64,000 nucleotides of DNA from Siccibacter turicensis LMG 23730. Its GTDB lineage: Bacteria; Pseudomonadota; Gammaproteobacteria; Enterobacterales; Enterobacteriaceae. The notes beneath the pieces were generated by a model that had not been told where the DNA came from, made no database searches, and was given only the letters and a program-made list of their open reading frames with translations. Below, in pieces: positions 29,525 through 39,381 of the stretch (position 1 is its first letter; every line of letters starts with the position of its first letter). The position numbers and the translations under genes are program-made. Location: NCBI RefSeq assembly GCF_000463155.2, contig NZ_AWFZ01000017.1, positions 186,001 through 250,000 on the forward strand. The letters are read 5' to 3'.

Positions 29525-32203
29525 ATGAAAAAATCTCGTATCAGCCAGCATGGGGCATTGCTGGTCGCGTTAACCTCGGCGCATGGAGCGCTACTCCCCT
29601 CAGCCTGGGCTGCTGCGGATACCCTCATTATTGACGAGCCAGAAACCCCCGGTTTTCAGGTGCCAATGCCGTTCGACAGCATCCGCATTACCAACACGGG
29701 TTCGCTGGTTTCTCAGGGGCAGTTTATGCCCGCGTTAACCATTTCACCGAATGTGGAAGTCCTGGAGCTCGATAACGAGGGCGCAATCTACGGCCGTGAC
29801 AGTTTCGCTGTTTATAACGAAGGGAACGTTTCCAACCTGAAGAACAGCGGTACCATCATCTCTGATGGGGCGTTCAACGGGAGAGGTGATGCCCTGTTCA
29901 ACAGCCAGACGGGCAAGATTGATAACCTCGTCAACAGCGGTACCATCACCAGTACCTCTGTCGATAACGCCTCATACGTGGCCATAAACAATCAGGGAAC
30001 CATCGGTACGCTCTACAACACGCCGACTGGCAACATCAGCGGTTTTGTAGGCATTAACAACTTTGGGCGCATCGATTACCTGAAAAATGCCGGCAGCATC
30101 ACTAACCTCACGGCAACTAACTTCGATACCAATCCAGCGATCGTCAATAATGGTTCAATTGGTACGCTGGAGAATATCGGCACAATCGCCTCTAACATTA
30201 ATACCGTTGGCGCGATACGTAGCATGCCCGCCGTGCTTAACTTCGGTACCATCGATACCCTCGTCAATAACGGTCTGATCGTCAGTGATGAACGCGCCAT
30301 TGAAAACCAGGGTACGCTGGAAACCATCGTCAATACCGGCACCATTAAGGGCGATATCGTTCTGTATGGTCCTTCTCTGACGGCCACTTTCATTGGTGCA
30401 GATATCGGTGAAGGCATCCTCACTGGCGCCGCCGGGACTGGCGCAATCCATGCCCGTGGCGACGTCATCTTCCGTTCCGGCTCAATGCTGTTGAACGACA
30501 ACATCTATAGCCGCGGCACGGTTTACAACAAAGCGGCAACCCTAAAGCTCATCGATGCCATTACCATCAATGGCAATTATTACCAGGGGAGTGACGCCAC
30601 GCTGGTCTCGGGCGTGAGTGACAAGGCCATTGCCAATGGTGAGATTGGGGCGGACGCCGGCTATGGTCGTCTTAACGTGAACGGATCGACCATCGTCGAA
30701 CCGGGATCCCGTATCGTCATGGCACGCGGCGGCAAACGTTATGACCTCGCTCCCGGCCAGCGCTATGTGGTGATCAACACCGTCGCGGGCCCGGCGCAGT
30801 ACAACGCCGACACGCTTAAGTATGAAGTTGAAGGCTATACGGCTGGGGTGAAAGGCTATACCGTCACCGACAACAACCAGACTGCACTGGTGGTCACCCT
30901 CGGTAAAGATGGCACTCCCATCGAGACACCGCATCCGGTCGACCCGACCGTGCCGGTAGAACCGACCAAACCGGGGACGCCAACCACACCGGTTACCCCG
31001 ACCGCCCCGGGTAAACCTTCTCTGCCGTCGACGCCTGCGCCGCAACCACAGCCGCCAGAAGTCGTACGTCCGGGTGCTACGCTGCCGAACGCCACGCGCG
31101 CGCTGGGTGGACTGGCGAACTACTCCGGTATCTCCCCGCAGCTGCTGGAACTGTATAACGCCTCACTGGCTATCAACGACAGTAACGAAGCCAACCGCGT
31201 GGGCGAGCGTCTCTCTCCGGGCCAGAGCATCAGCACCAGCACCGCAACCGGCATGTCGACCACAGCGGCCTCCGGTGTGGTACGTAACCATATGGACGCA
31301 CAACGCAACCCGCAGATTGGCGGCGCAAGCGGCGTAGCAACCGGTGATGCTTACGAAGACTGGATCCTCTGGGGTCAGCCGTTCGGCGGCTTCGCAAACC
31401 AGGACAGCACGAAGGACGTCAGCGGCTATCGCGCGAAGTTCGGTGGTCTCATTATCGGTGCGGATCGCGCGCTGGGCGATCTGTGGCGCGTGGGCGCGGC
31501 GGTGAACTACAGCAACACCTCCGTGCACGGTAAGGACAACCTGAACGGTAACAACTCTACCGCCGACAACTACGGTGTTATTGGTTACGCCAGCTTCAGC
31601 GGCGAGCCGTGGTACGTGAACCTGTCCGCAGGCGTAAACCGTCAGAACTATCAGGCCAACCGCCAGGTGGACTTCACCGGCTTCGAAGGCCGTGCGCAGA
31701 GCAAATATAACGGTCAGTCGGTTACGCTGCAGAGCGAGTTTGGCTATCCGCTTACCCTGCCAGCCGACATCGTGCTGACGCCGCTTGCCGGGCTGTCTTA
31801 CAGCTACCAGCATGTGGATGGCTACAGTGAAAACGGCGGTAACGGCATGGCGCTGAACGTTGGCTCCTCGCACACCCAGTCCGTTACCAGCGACATCGGT
31901 GCGCGTCTCTCCCATACGTTCGATACCTCGCTTGGCGACCTGACGCCGTTCGCCCAGCTGTCATGGATCCACCAGTATGACAATCGTCAGGTGAGCAGCA
32001 GCGCCAGCTATGCGGCAGATACCGTCGGCGAAACGCGCTTTATCACCAAAGGCATCGCGCCGGTAGAAGATATGGCGGGCGTCGCGGTCGGCAGCACGCT
32101 GTACGATGTGAACGGTCTGAGCGTTGATGCCCGCTACGATCTGCAGGCCGCCGAGCACTACCAGGCACATGCCTTCAACCTGCGTCTGCAAAAGACCTTC
32201 TGA
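29525..32203 (+). CDS. Type V autotransporter (beta-helix passenger)
   Basis: Outer-membrane autotransporter of 892 residues. A Sec signal ends at about residue 26 (ALLPSAWA). The passenger (about 30-450) is built of short Asn/Gly/Thr repeats such as NxGTIxxLxNxGTI, the sequence form of a right-handed beta-helix. A Pro/Thr-rich linker (about 460-520: PTVPVEPTKPGTPTTPVTPT) leads to the beta-barrel translocator (about 600-892), which ends in the typical aromatic LRLQKTF. No protease motif is visible, so adhesin or aggregation roles are more likely than enzymatic ones. A GTG at 29516 could add three residues. It has its own terminator and is divergent from the lipoprotein gene. Confidence 0.9.
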   Translation: MKKSRISQHGALLVALTSAHGALLPSAWAAADTLIIDEPETPGFQVPMPFDSIRITNTGSLVSQGQFMPALTISPNVEVLELDNEGAIYGRDSFAVYNEGNVSNLKNSGTIISDGAFNGRGDALFNSQTGKIDNLVNSGTITSTSVDNASYVAINNQGTIGTLYNTPTGNISGFVGINNFGRIDYLKNAGSITNLTATNFDTNPAIVNNGSIGTLENIGTIASNINTVGAIRSMPAVLNFGTIDTLVNNGLIVSDERAIENQGTLETIVNTGTIKGDIVLYGPSLTATFIGADIGEGILTGAAGTGAIHARGDVIFRSGSMLLNDNIYSRGTVYNKAATLKLIDAITINGNYYQGSDATLVSGVSDKAIANGEIGADAGYGRLNVNGSTIVEPGSRIVMARGGKRYDLAPGQRYVVINTVAGPAQYNADTLKYEVEGYTAGVKGYTVTDNNQTALVVTLGKDGTPIETPHPVDPTVPVEPTKPGTPTTPVTPTAPGKPSLPSTPAPQPQPPEVVRPGATLPNATRALGGLANYSGISPQLLELYNASLAINDSNEANRVGERLSPGQSISTSTATGMSTTAASGVVRNHMDAQRNPQIGGASGVATGDAYEDWILWGQPFGGFANQDSTKDVSGYRAKFGGLIIGADRALGDLWRVGAAVNYSNTSVHGKDNLNGNNSTADNYGVIGYASFSGEPWYVNLSAGVNRQNYQANRQVDFTGFEGRAQSKYNGQSVTLQSEFGYPLTLPADIVLTPLAGLSYSYQHVDGYSENGGNGMALNVGSSHTQSVTSDIGARLSHTFDTSLGDLTPFAQLSWIHQYDNRQVSSSASYAADTVGETRFITKGIAPVEDMAGVAVGSTLYDVNGLSVDARYDLQAAEHYQAHAFNLRLQKTF

Positions 32204-32225
32204 TTTATCACCCATCCTGAACACC

Positions 32226-32253
32226 AAAGGGGCCGCAAGGCCCCTTTCTTTTT
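32226..32253 (+). terminator. Autotransporter terminator
   Basis: AAAGGGGCC-gcaa-GGCCCCTTTCTTTTT, starting 23 bases after the autotransporter stop. Confidence 0.88.
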
Positions 32254-32356
32254 CCTGCGCATCACCCTCTCCCCGCCCTTATCTACGCTTACCGTAATGC
32301 CCACCGCGCGACGAAATGGCAGCATCTGTCGCGCCCACGTGGTGAAACGCAGGGCA

Positions 32357-32382
32357 TAAAAAAAGCAGCCCGCAGGCTGCTT
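32357..32382 (-). terminator. Chemoreceptor gene terminator
   Basis: On the minus strand, AAGCAGCC-tgc-GGGCTGCTT followed by a run of T, about 20 bases beyond the stop of the chemoreceptor gene. Confidence 0.85.
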
Positions 32383-32402
32383 GAAGGGTCATGCCGGTGT
32401 CC

Positions 32403-34076
32403 TCAGAACGAGGTCCAGTCGTTGTCACCAACTTTTGCCGGGCCACCCGCTACGGCGGTTGCCAGACGCGGCTTCACCAGCGGGGCACGCGGTGTGCTGC
32501 TGGTGCGCGACTCGCTTGCCTGAGCGGAAAGACGGAACTTCTGCACCGAACTTTGCAGCGCCTGGGTCTGCACCTCCAGCGCCGCTGCCGCCGCAGACAC
32601 CTGCTCAACCAGCGAGGCGTTCTGCTGCGTCACGCCGTCCATCTGCGTAACGGCAATGCCGACCTGAGAAATGCCTTTGCTCTGCTCCTCAGAGGCCTCG
32701 GCAATCTGCTTCATGATCACCGTTACGTCAGTCACGGATTTCAGGATGGCCGACATGGTCTGGCCCGCTTCATTCACCAGGCTCGACCCTTTCTCAACGC
32801 GGGATACCGAATCGGCAATCAGCGTTTCGATCTCTTTTGCAGCATCCGCACTGCGGCTGGCAAGGTTACGCACTTCGCCGGCCACGACCGCAAAGCCTCT
32901 GCCCTGCTCACCGGCACGCGCCGCTTCCACCGCGGCGTTGAGCGCCAGAATATTGGTCTGGAAGGCGATGCTGTTGATAACGGTAGTGATCTCGGCAATC
33001 TTCTTCGAACTGAGCGAGATGCCGTCCATGGTTTTCACCACGTCATCCACCAGGTTCCCGCCGCGCCCGGCGGTGACGGAAGCGGTATCTGCCAGTTTGC
33101 TGGCTTCGCGCGCGTTATCGGCGTTGAGTTTCACCGTCGCGGTCAGCTCTTCCATGCTGGCGGCGGTCTGCTCCAGCGCCGCAGCCTGCTCTTCAGTTCG
33201 TGACGACAGCGAGTTGTTGCCGGCAGAGATCTCGGTAGCACCGCGCCAGATGTTATCGCTGCCTTCACGGATGGTGCTCACCGCTTCACGCAGGCTGTCC
33301 TGCATCGCACTCAGCAGCGGCACCAGTTTGCCGACGCAGTTGCGCCCGAATTCGTGCACCGGCTGGCTGAGGTCGCCCTCGGCGATCAGACGGAAGTGGT
33401 CGCGGATTTTATCCAGCGGACGTACCAGCATCGTGACCAGGTAGCGGTCGGTGAACAGCAGGATCAGCAGGCCGGCAACCACTGCGATGACGATAATCAC
33501 TTTCGTCACCCAGGTCAGGCCATCGACTTTGACGCGGGTTTGATCGAGCTTGCCGGCGGCGGTGGTGTTAAAGGTTTCAGCGCTGGCACCAAAGGCGCGG
33601 CTCAGCGGCGGCGTGACGTTATTCGCCTGGGCGCGATAGGCTTCGACGGTGCCGGTTTTCGCCGCCAGCATTTGCGGCTTCACGCCTTCATCCAGCAGTT
33701 TTTGCCAGGTGACGATCACCTCCTGGGAAACGGCGGCATCCATCGGGCCTGGCGACATCGCTTTAAAGGCGGAGAGCTGCTTATCCATGTTATCCAGCGC
33801 CTGCTGCACTGGGGCAAACGCGGCCTCGTCAGGGGTGCCGCCCGCCAGGCGGGTTTCCATGACGCGCGTTAAACGGGTAACAAAGCGGAAGTACTGGTCA
33901 TTGCCTTTGCTCAGCACGTTCATCTGGGCAACGAGCTGGCGATCGACATTGTTGCCGTCCGCCACCGCGTTGAGGGAGTAGACGCTGTAGAGGCCAACGC
34001 CCGACCAGAGCAGACAAAACAGGCCGAGCACCGTCAACATGACAGCGCGAATGGTAAAATTACGAAGCATACCCAT
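32403..34076 (-). CDS. Methyl-accepting chemotaxis protein
   Basis: Transmembrane chemoreceptor of 557 residues. Order: TM1 (about 8-30, [20 protein letters not shown]), a periplasmic four-helix-bundle ligand domain (about 31-190), TM2 (about 192-213), HAMP (about 214-268) and the cytoplasmic signalling domain with the conserved tip [20 protein letters not shown] then GRGFAVVA. The C-terminus NDWTSF resembles the NWETF tether used by CheR/CheB. The start at 34076 has AAGGA 8 bases upstream; an upstream start adds 39 unlikely residues. The ligand is unknown. It lies at the right end of the accessory region, before yghZ. Confidence 0.93.
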   Translation of the reverse strand: MGMLRNFTIRAVMLTVLGLFCLLWSGVGLYSVYSLNAVADGNNVDRQLVAQMNVLSKGNDQYFRFVTRLTRVMETRLAGGTPDEAAFAPVQQALDNMDKQLSAFKAMSPGPMDAAVSQEVIVTWQKLLDEGVKPQMLAAKTGTVEAYRAQANNVTPPLSRAFGASAETFNTTAAGKLDQTRVKVDGLTWVTKVIIVIAVVAGLLILLFTDRYLVTMLVRPLDKIRDHFRLIAEGDLSQPVHEFGRNCVGKLVPLLSAMQDSLREAVSTIREGSDNIWRGATEISAGNNSLSSRTEEQAAALEQTAASMEELTATVKLNADNAREASKLADTASVTAGRGGNLVDDVVKTMDGISLSSKKIAEITTVINSIAFQTNILALNAAVEAARAGEQGRGFAVVAGEVRNLASRSADAAKEIETLIADSVSRVEKGSSLVNEAGQTMSAILKSVTDVTVIMKQIAEASEEQSKGISQVGIAVTQMDGVTQQNASLVEQVSAAAAALEVQTQALQSSVQKFRLSAQASESRTSSTPRAPLVKPRLATAVAGGPAKVGDNDWTSF

Positions 34077-34471
34077 ATTAGTAATCCTTGCCGTGAAGAA
34101 TAGAGTTCGTCCCCATGCAGGACTTACCCCGGTTATCGGCAAAGCAGGGGAAATATATAATATTTTATTTTTCCGCGATTTATGCCAAACCAAAAAATAA
34201 TGCTTTTCATAGGCTTATATTTTTTAGAGGATGGCAACGCGCCATTTTAAATAGCAGACTTACAAAATGAAAAAGCGCATAAAAATAAGGGGTGTTAAAT
34301 TTAACAATTAGCCAGACCTTAACCGCATAAATATTCTTTTTACTCCATATCAGACGTTACTTATTCATTTTACGCCAGCGCGCAGCGCTGAACGGCCAGG
34401 GTTTCCATGACCTCAGGATGACGCTAAGATGGAAACAGCGTTTCAAAAAACCAAGAATCAGAGGAGTGATG
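34077..34471. other. Chemoreceptor-yghZ divergent intergenic region
   Basis: Nearly 400 bases, AT-rich from 34150 to 34375, with no gene. It carries promoters for the leftward chemoreceptor and rightward yghZ genes. No specific operator was recognised. Confidence 0.5.
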
Positions 34472-35512
34472 ATGACCTGGCTTGCCGATCCAACACGTTA
34501 CGAACAGATGCAGTATCGCTACTGCGGGAGAAGCGGTCTGCGCCTCCCCGCCCTCTCGCTGGGGCTGTGGCACAGCTTTGGTCATATCAGCCCGCTTGAA
34601 AGCCAGCGCGCGCTGGTGCGTAAAGCGTTCGACCTTGGGATCACTCATTTCGATCTCGCCAATAACTATGGCCCGCCGCCGGGCAGCGCCGAGGAGAACT
34701 TTGGCCGCCTGCTGCGCCAGGACTTTGGGGCCTATCGCGATGAGCTGATCATCTCCACCAAAGCCGGGTATGACATGTGGCCAGGGCCGTACGGCTCAGG
34801 CGGCTCACGCAAATACCTGCTCGCCAGCCTCGATCAGAGCCTGAAACGTCTGGGCGTGGAGTATGTGGATATCTTCTATTCCCACCGCGTGGATGAAAGC
34901 ACGCCGATGGAAGAGACCGCCGCCGCGCTGGCCCACGCGGTGCAGAGCGGTAAAGCGCTTTACGTCGGGATCTCCTCCTATTCCGCCGAGCGTACTCAGG
35001 CGATGGCGGATCTGCTGCGCGAGTGGAAAATTCCGCTGCTGATCCATCAGCCGTCCTATAACCTGCTTAACCGCTGGGTGGATAAGAGCGGGCTGCTTGA
35101 TACGCTGGAACAGAACGGCACCGGCTGCATCGCCTTTACGCCGCTGGCGCAGGGTCTGCTTACCGGTAAGTACCTGAACGGTATTCCGGAAGGCTCCCGC
35201 ATGCAGCGCGAAGGGAAGAAAGTGCGTGGCCTGACGGAGAAGATGCTCACCGAGGCCAATCTGGCGAGCCTGCGGTTGCTCAACGAGATGGCGGCGGCGC
35301 GCGGACAGACCATGGCGCAGATGGCGCTGAGCTGGCTGCTCAAGGATACGCGCGTCACCTCGGTGCTGATCGGTGCCAGCCGTCCTGAACAGCTGGAAGA
35401 GAACGTTCGGGCGCTGGACAACCTGCACTTTACCGAGGACGAGCTGGCGCGCATTGACGGGCACGTCGCGGACGGAGAGCTCAACCTCTGGCAGGCGTCA
35501 TCCGACAAGTAA
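34472..35512 (+). CDS. gpr: L-glyceraldehyde 3-phosphate reductase (aldo/keto reductase)
   Basis: NADPH-dependent aldo/keto reductase (YghZ) that detoxifies L-glyceraldehyde 3-phosphate and reduces methylglyoxal. The 346-residue protein starts MTWLADPTRYEQMQYRYCGR, almost the E. coli sequence. The catalytic tetrad region is present in FDLANNYGPPPG (Asp, Tyr), ISTKAGY (Lys) and FYSHRVD (His). The start at 34472 was chosen because GAGGAG at 34461-34466 is too close to the ATG at 34469. It marks the return to the E. coli 67.6 min gene order. Confidence 0.96.
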   Translation: MTWLADPTRYEQMQYRYCGRSGLRLPALSLGLWHSFGHISPLESQRALVRKAFDLGITHFDLANNYGPPPGSAEENFGRLLRQDFGAYRDELIISTKAGYDMWPGPYGSGGSRKYLLASLDQSLKRLGVEYVDIFYSHRVDESTPMEETAAALAHAVQSGKALYVGISSYSAERTQAMADLLREWKIPLLIHQPSYNLLNRWVDKSGLLDTLEQNGTGCIAFTPLAQGLLTGKYLNGIPEGSRMQREGKKVRGLTEKMLTEANLASLRLLNEMAAARGQTMAQMALSWLLKDTRVTSVLIGASRPEQLEENVRALDNLHFTEDELARIDGHVADGELNLWQASSDK

Positions 35513-35541
35513 AAAAAAGCCCTCATGCGAGGGCTTTTTTT
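35511..35541. terminator. gpr / yqhA bidirectional terminator
   Basis: AAAAAAGCCCTC-atgc-GAGGGCTTTTTTT between the convergent gpr and yqhA genes; it overlaps the gpr stop codon by two bases. Confidence 0.92.
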
Positions 35542-35542
35542 A

Positions 35543-36112
<570 letters not shown>

Positions 36113-36622
36113 TCAGATATCAGCGAGCGCCACCTGCGGACGTTTACACGCCGGCCAGACGACCTCAACCAGCGCCGGATAGGCCTCCAGGCTGAACTCG
36201 CGGAAGCACTGACGCAGGTTCATCAGTTCGATGTCGGAAAAGGTCACGGCTTCACCGTTCATGCAGCGCTTTTTAATATTGTCGTAGTAGCGGTACACCG
36301 CAGAATTGAGATCGCTGCAGCGGCGCTGGGCATCAAATACGCCCGGTGCGGCGGTGAGCTGTTCAAGGCTCATCTTTTTCACGGTGGAGTGAATAAAATC
36401 AATATATTCATGATTGACGCGCCAGTACCACTCGGGGGTAATGGCGTTCATCAGCATGGCGAAATGCTCCTCGCCCTCTTCTTTACTGACCTTGCTGACG
36501 GGTGGGGTTTCCGGTTCAGACGTATCCGGCTTTGGTGCGCTACGGCCATACTCTCTCATCAAAAAAAGCACGCCGCTTAATAGCAGCAATAAAACCACTA
36601 CCGTATAAAATATAGTGTTCAT
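36113..36622 (-). CDS. Hypothetical single-pass membrane protein
   Basis: Unrecognised protein of 169 residues. An N-terminal hydrophobic helix (about 4-22, IFYTVVVLLLLLSGVLFLM) is followed by a Pro/Glu-rich spacer (about 30-50) and a soluble C-terminal domain with cysteines (CSDLN, KRCMNGE, RQCFREF, WPACKR). It is probably anchored in the inner membrane with the domain outside or inside; topology is uncertain. It is not part of the E. coli order here (yqhA is next to yghA there), so it starts a small accessory insertion. Confidence 0.65.
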   Translation of the reverse strand: MNTIFYTVVVLLLLLSGVLFLMREYGRSAPKPDTSEPETPPVSKVSKEEGEEHFAMLMNAITPEWYWRVNHEYIDFIHSTVKKMSLEQLTAAPGVFDAQRRCSDLNSAVYRYYDNIKKRCMNGEAVTFSDIELMNLRQCFREFSLEAYPALVEVVWPACKRPQVALADI

Positions 36623-36727
36623 GAGAAAGCTCCGTTTTTTTTGATTTTAAATTTGCTGCATGATATTGTCAACGCGATCTGAGCCACGTGTTTTCTCTCT
36701 TAATAATATATAAAGGTCACCCAAAAT

Positions 36728-37132
36728 ATGCTGCCTGATCATCTTGTTCCGGCGCGCTTTCATATCTCTGAATCAGACGCTCAACGAAAAAAAGAAGAAG
36801 AAAACAGCACCGCTTTGCCCGCAGATGAAACCACCTTCGCTGATATAGAAAGCGACATCATGTGTGGTAAATCCTGGGCCGGGCAAACGCGCAATGTGAT
36901 TTCAGAAGAGCGCGATCGTCATATTAAAGAGCGTATCAATACGGTTGTTAAAATCGAAACCTTTGCTAAGGTCTTGAATGGCTTGCTGTTAGAGCAGGAG
37001 ATCAAGCCTGAAGAGCTTGATAAACTGCTTAGCGAAAAAACAGCGGAAATAAATGCAGCGGGCAATGAAATTTGGGTTAATTTACTTACCCGTGAAAAAA
37101 CTGCGCCATTTTTTTATCAGCTTGAGGAATAA
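36728..37132 (+). CDS. Hypothetical protein, first of a two-gene unit
   Basis: Unrecognised soluble protein of 134 residues, strongly charged, with helix-forming Glu/Lys/Leu segments (VLNGLLLEQEIKPEELDKLL). No signal peptide or membrane helix. A start at 36728 follows AAAGGTCACCCAAAAT, a weak ribosome site. The next gene starts five bases after its stop, so the two are translated together. A bacterial regulator, adaptor or immunity-type role is possible but nothing in the sequence decides. Confidence 0.6.
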   Translation: MLPDHLVPARFHISESDAQRKKEEENSTALPADETTFADIESDIMCGKSWAGQTRNVISEERDRHIKERINTVVKIETFAKVLNGLLLEQEIKPEELDKLLSEKTAEINAAGNEIWVNLLTREKTAPFFYQLEE

Positions 37133-37137
37133 CCATC

Positions 37138-37584
37138 GTGACAACCTCAGCAACGCCCGTAAAAGATTTTGCTTTAGAAGAGCAGCACAAGCAGAAATTT
37201 ATCTTAAGTCAGAATTTAGCTGCCTTAATCGCGGCGCGAAATGACACGCTTGAACAATATGGTCAAGCCGCGACCTCCATTCCCGCTGCACTGGTGGAGT
37301 TGAAATGGGTAAACCGTCGCGAAATATACCCGCTGCTGGTCAAAGAAGAAGTATACGGCGCGGTATTAAATGAAATTATGCGCCGCTATCCGCAGCTCAA
37401 AGCCAAAATCATGGCGCGCATTGAGGCGAACTTCCAGGTAATAAAAACCCAGGAGATGGCGACGCTGACCCTGCTGCGCCAGCTGGCCGACGGAGAGTTT
37501 AAAACCACTACCGTGGTCGCGCTGCCGTCTGATCCCAGCCCGGCGGTGAAAACGGCCCCCACCGCGTCACCGGCGAAACGCTAA
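37138..37584 (+). CDS. Hypothetical protein, second of a two-gene unit
   Basis: Unrecognised protein of 148 residues starting with GTG, five bases after the preceding gene. It is mostly helical and charged, with LKWVNRREIYPLLVKEEVYG as the best-conserved-looking part and a Pro/Ala-rich tail (about 125-148). No membrane segment. It ends three bases from the convergent FucR-like regulator gene. Confidence 0.6.
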   Translation: MTTSATPVKDFALEEQHKQKFILSQNLAALIAARNDTLEQYGQAATSIPAALVELKWVNRREIYPLLVKEEVYGAVLNEIMRRYPQLKAKIMARIEANFQVIKTQEMATLTLLRQLADGEFKTTTVVALPSDPSPAVKTAPTASPAKR

Positions 37585-37587
37585 CCG

Positions 37588-38319
37588 CTACCCGGCTAAC
37601 GCCGCCCTGGCGCTGGCCGTTTCGTCGGTAATCACCTCGGTGACCTGCGCCAGCGTGCCAATCTGTACCTCGCCGGTGCGCTCGCGTTTACTCTTATCGA
37701 TAAGCAGCAGCGACTGCGCGGCCCGGCGCAGCAGCAGCGTTTTAAACTCCGCGTTCCAGGCCCTGGCGTCCCAGATGCCGCCATCGCTGTCGATGCCCTG
37801 ACAGGAAAAAATAAACAGGTCGATATCAAACTGCCGCAGCAGCGACAGCAGCGCCGGATTCTCATAGCTGGCAAAGGTGCGATCCAGCACGCCGCCGCTG
37901 CTGATAAGCCGGATGCGCTGGCGCTTCGCCACCTCCTGACAGACGCGCACGCTGTTGGTGAACACCGTCAGCGGCATATCCGGAAGCTGGCGCGCCAGAT
38001 ACCAGCAGGTGGTGCTGGCGTCAAGGGCAATCACCATCCCTTCGCTTACCCACTCCAGCGCCAGCCGCGCAATATCCAGCTTGTGTGAATGATGGCTTTT
38101 AAGCCGCGCCGAGAACGGGGCGTCATGGCTCTGACGATCCTCGCGCAGGATACGCGCCTGCCCGTGGCTACGCAGGATAAGCCCCTGCCTTTGCAGCAGA
38201 CGCAGATCGCGCCTTACCGTTTCGGGGCTGACCGCCAGCATCTGCGCCAGCGCCCCGGTGGTCAGCTTGTCGTGCTCGTGCAGCAGCTGCGCGAGTCTCT
38301 GATGCCTGTCCGATTTCAT
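37588..38319 (-). CDS. DeoR-family regulator, FucR-like
   Basis: Protein of 243 residues. The DeoR winged helix covers about 1-57 (LTTGALAQMLAVSPETVRRD). The C-terminal sugar-phosphate-sensing domain has the family motifs ALDASTTCWYLARQLPD and DLFIFSCQGID, then LLLIDKSK. It closely resembles E. coli FucR, the fuculose-1-phosphate-responsive activator of the fucose operon, but no fucose genes are near, so the target is unknown. It converges on the two unknown genes. Confidence 0.85.
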   Translation of the reverse strand: MKSDRHQRLAQLLHEHDKLTTGALAQMLAVSPETVRRDLRLLQRQGLILRSHGQARILREDRQSHDAPFSARLKSHHSHKLDIARLALEWVSEGMVIALDASTTCWYLARQLPDMPLTVFTNSVRVCQEVAKRQRIRLISSGGVLDRTFASYENPALLSLLRQFDIDLFIFSCQGIDSDGGIWDARAWNAEFKTLLLRRAAQSLLLIDKSKRERTGEVQIGTLAQVTEVITDETASARAALAG

Positions 38320-38414
38320 CTCTTCCCCTCCTGCGTACTGCTTTTAGCGTAAGGGGGAAGAGCAGGTTTTAACAGCGCCGCCCGGGGCCGCGTCCGGCGG
38401 CTGTGATCGCGATC

Positions 38415-39081
38415 TCACGCAAAGCGGAACAGCGCAATCGCCTCCTGCAGGCTGCGGGTCTGCTGCTGCTGGTCCTCGGCCACGCTGAGGGTCTGCGCCA
38501 CGTGGCGGGCGTTCTGCTGCACGCTCTCATCAATGCTGGCAATGCTGTTACGCACCTCTCCGATGCTGCTGCGCTGCCGATCGCTCATCCGGGACAGATC
38601 GTCGATAAACAGCCGCAGACTGTCGATGCTGTGGATCATCTCGCGCATGGTCGCGCCGGCCTGCTCCACCCGCTCCGCGCCGTCGTTGGTGCGCGCCACC
38701 GAGACGGCGATAAGCGCGCGGATCTCTTTCGCGGCCAGCCAGCAGCGCTGAGAGCAGGACGAATACCGAAAAGTGATACTCCGTTTCCCCGTGTCCGAGC
38801 TGGATAAGCAGCGCGGCAAACGCCATCAGAGTAAAAGCGAACCACAGGCGGGAGAGCAGTCGTCCGGCAAACAGCAGCTTTACACCGGTTGCCGCCACGG
38901 TCAGCGCGCCGCCCACTACCAGCGCCAGCGCGATAGCATCGTGATGCCACCCGACGCCGAGGGCGATGAGCCACAGAAGCCAGGTGAGCGAGAGCATCAG
39001 CCCGTCGGCCCTGAGGCGAATTTGGGCAAGGGTAATCAGACCTGAATGCGATGCGGAATGCGGGAAAGTCATTGTGCTCAT
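38415..39081 (-). pseudogene. Chemoreceptor gene with large internal deletion
   Basis: The 5' part (39081 to about 38750) encodes an N-terminus with several membrane helices (MSTMTFPHSASHSGLITLAQ, then four hydrophobic stretches up to YHFSVFVLLSALLA). The 3' part (about 38745-38415), in another frame, is the very end of a chemoreceptor signalling domain (AAKEIRALIAVSVARTNDGA, then IASIDESVQQNARHVAQ). The rest of the membrane region, any sensor part and the signalling hairpin tip are missing at the join near 38745, and the frames do not match. This is a dead gene of deletion type. It is preceded on its upstream side by a perfect GC hairpin at 39113-39131. Confidence 0.85.
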
Positions 39082-39381
39082 AGCAATTATCCGGAGATGG
39101 GCAAACGACGGCCCCGGGCAATGCCCGGGGATATAACAGGAGTGGTGCAAATTAAGGGTAGACGGTCCGCAAGCCCCCGCCAGCGTCCAAAAAAGATATA
39201 TTCTTGCCGCTCGGGTTAATTATTTAAGTATTATTTTTCATTCAGTTAAATATTAACTGCCGCTACGGTTAGTAGCCCTGAAAATACGCGCAGCCGTGAA
39301 TGAGAATATGCTGATTACATCCCAGACCACCGAATAAGCCGCTACCCTTCAGGTATCTTTCTCACAACGTGGAGCGACCTT
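39082..39381. other. Upstream region of yghA
   Basis: Three hundred bases without a gene. Contains a strong hairpin CCCCGGGCA-t-TGCCCGGGG at 39113-39131, then an AT-rich stretch (39190-39260) where the yghA promoter should lie. Confidence 0.5.
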
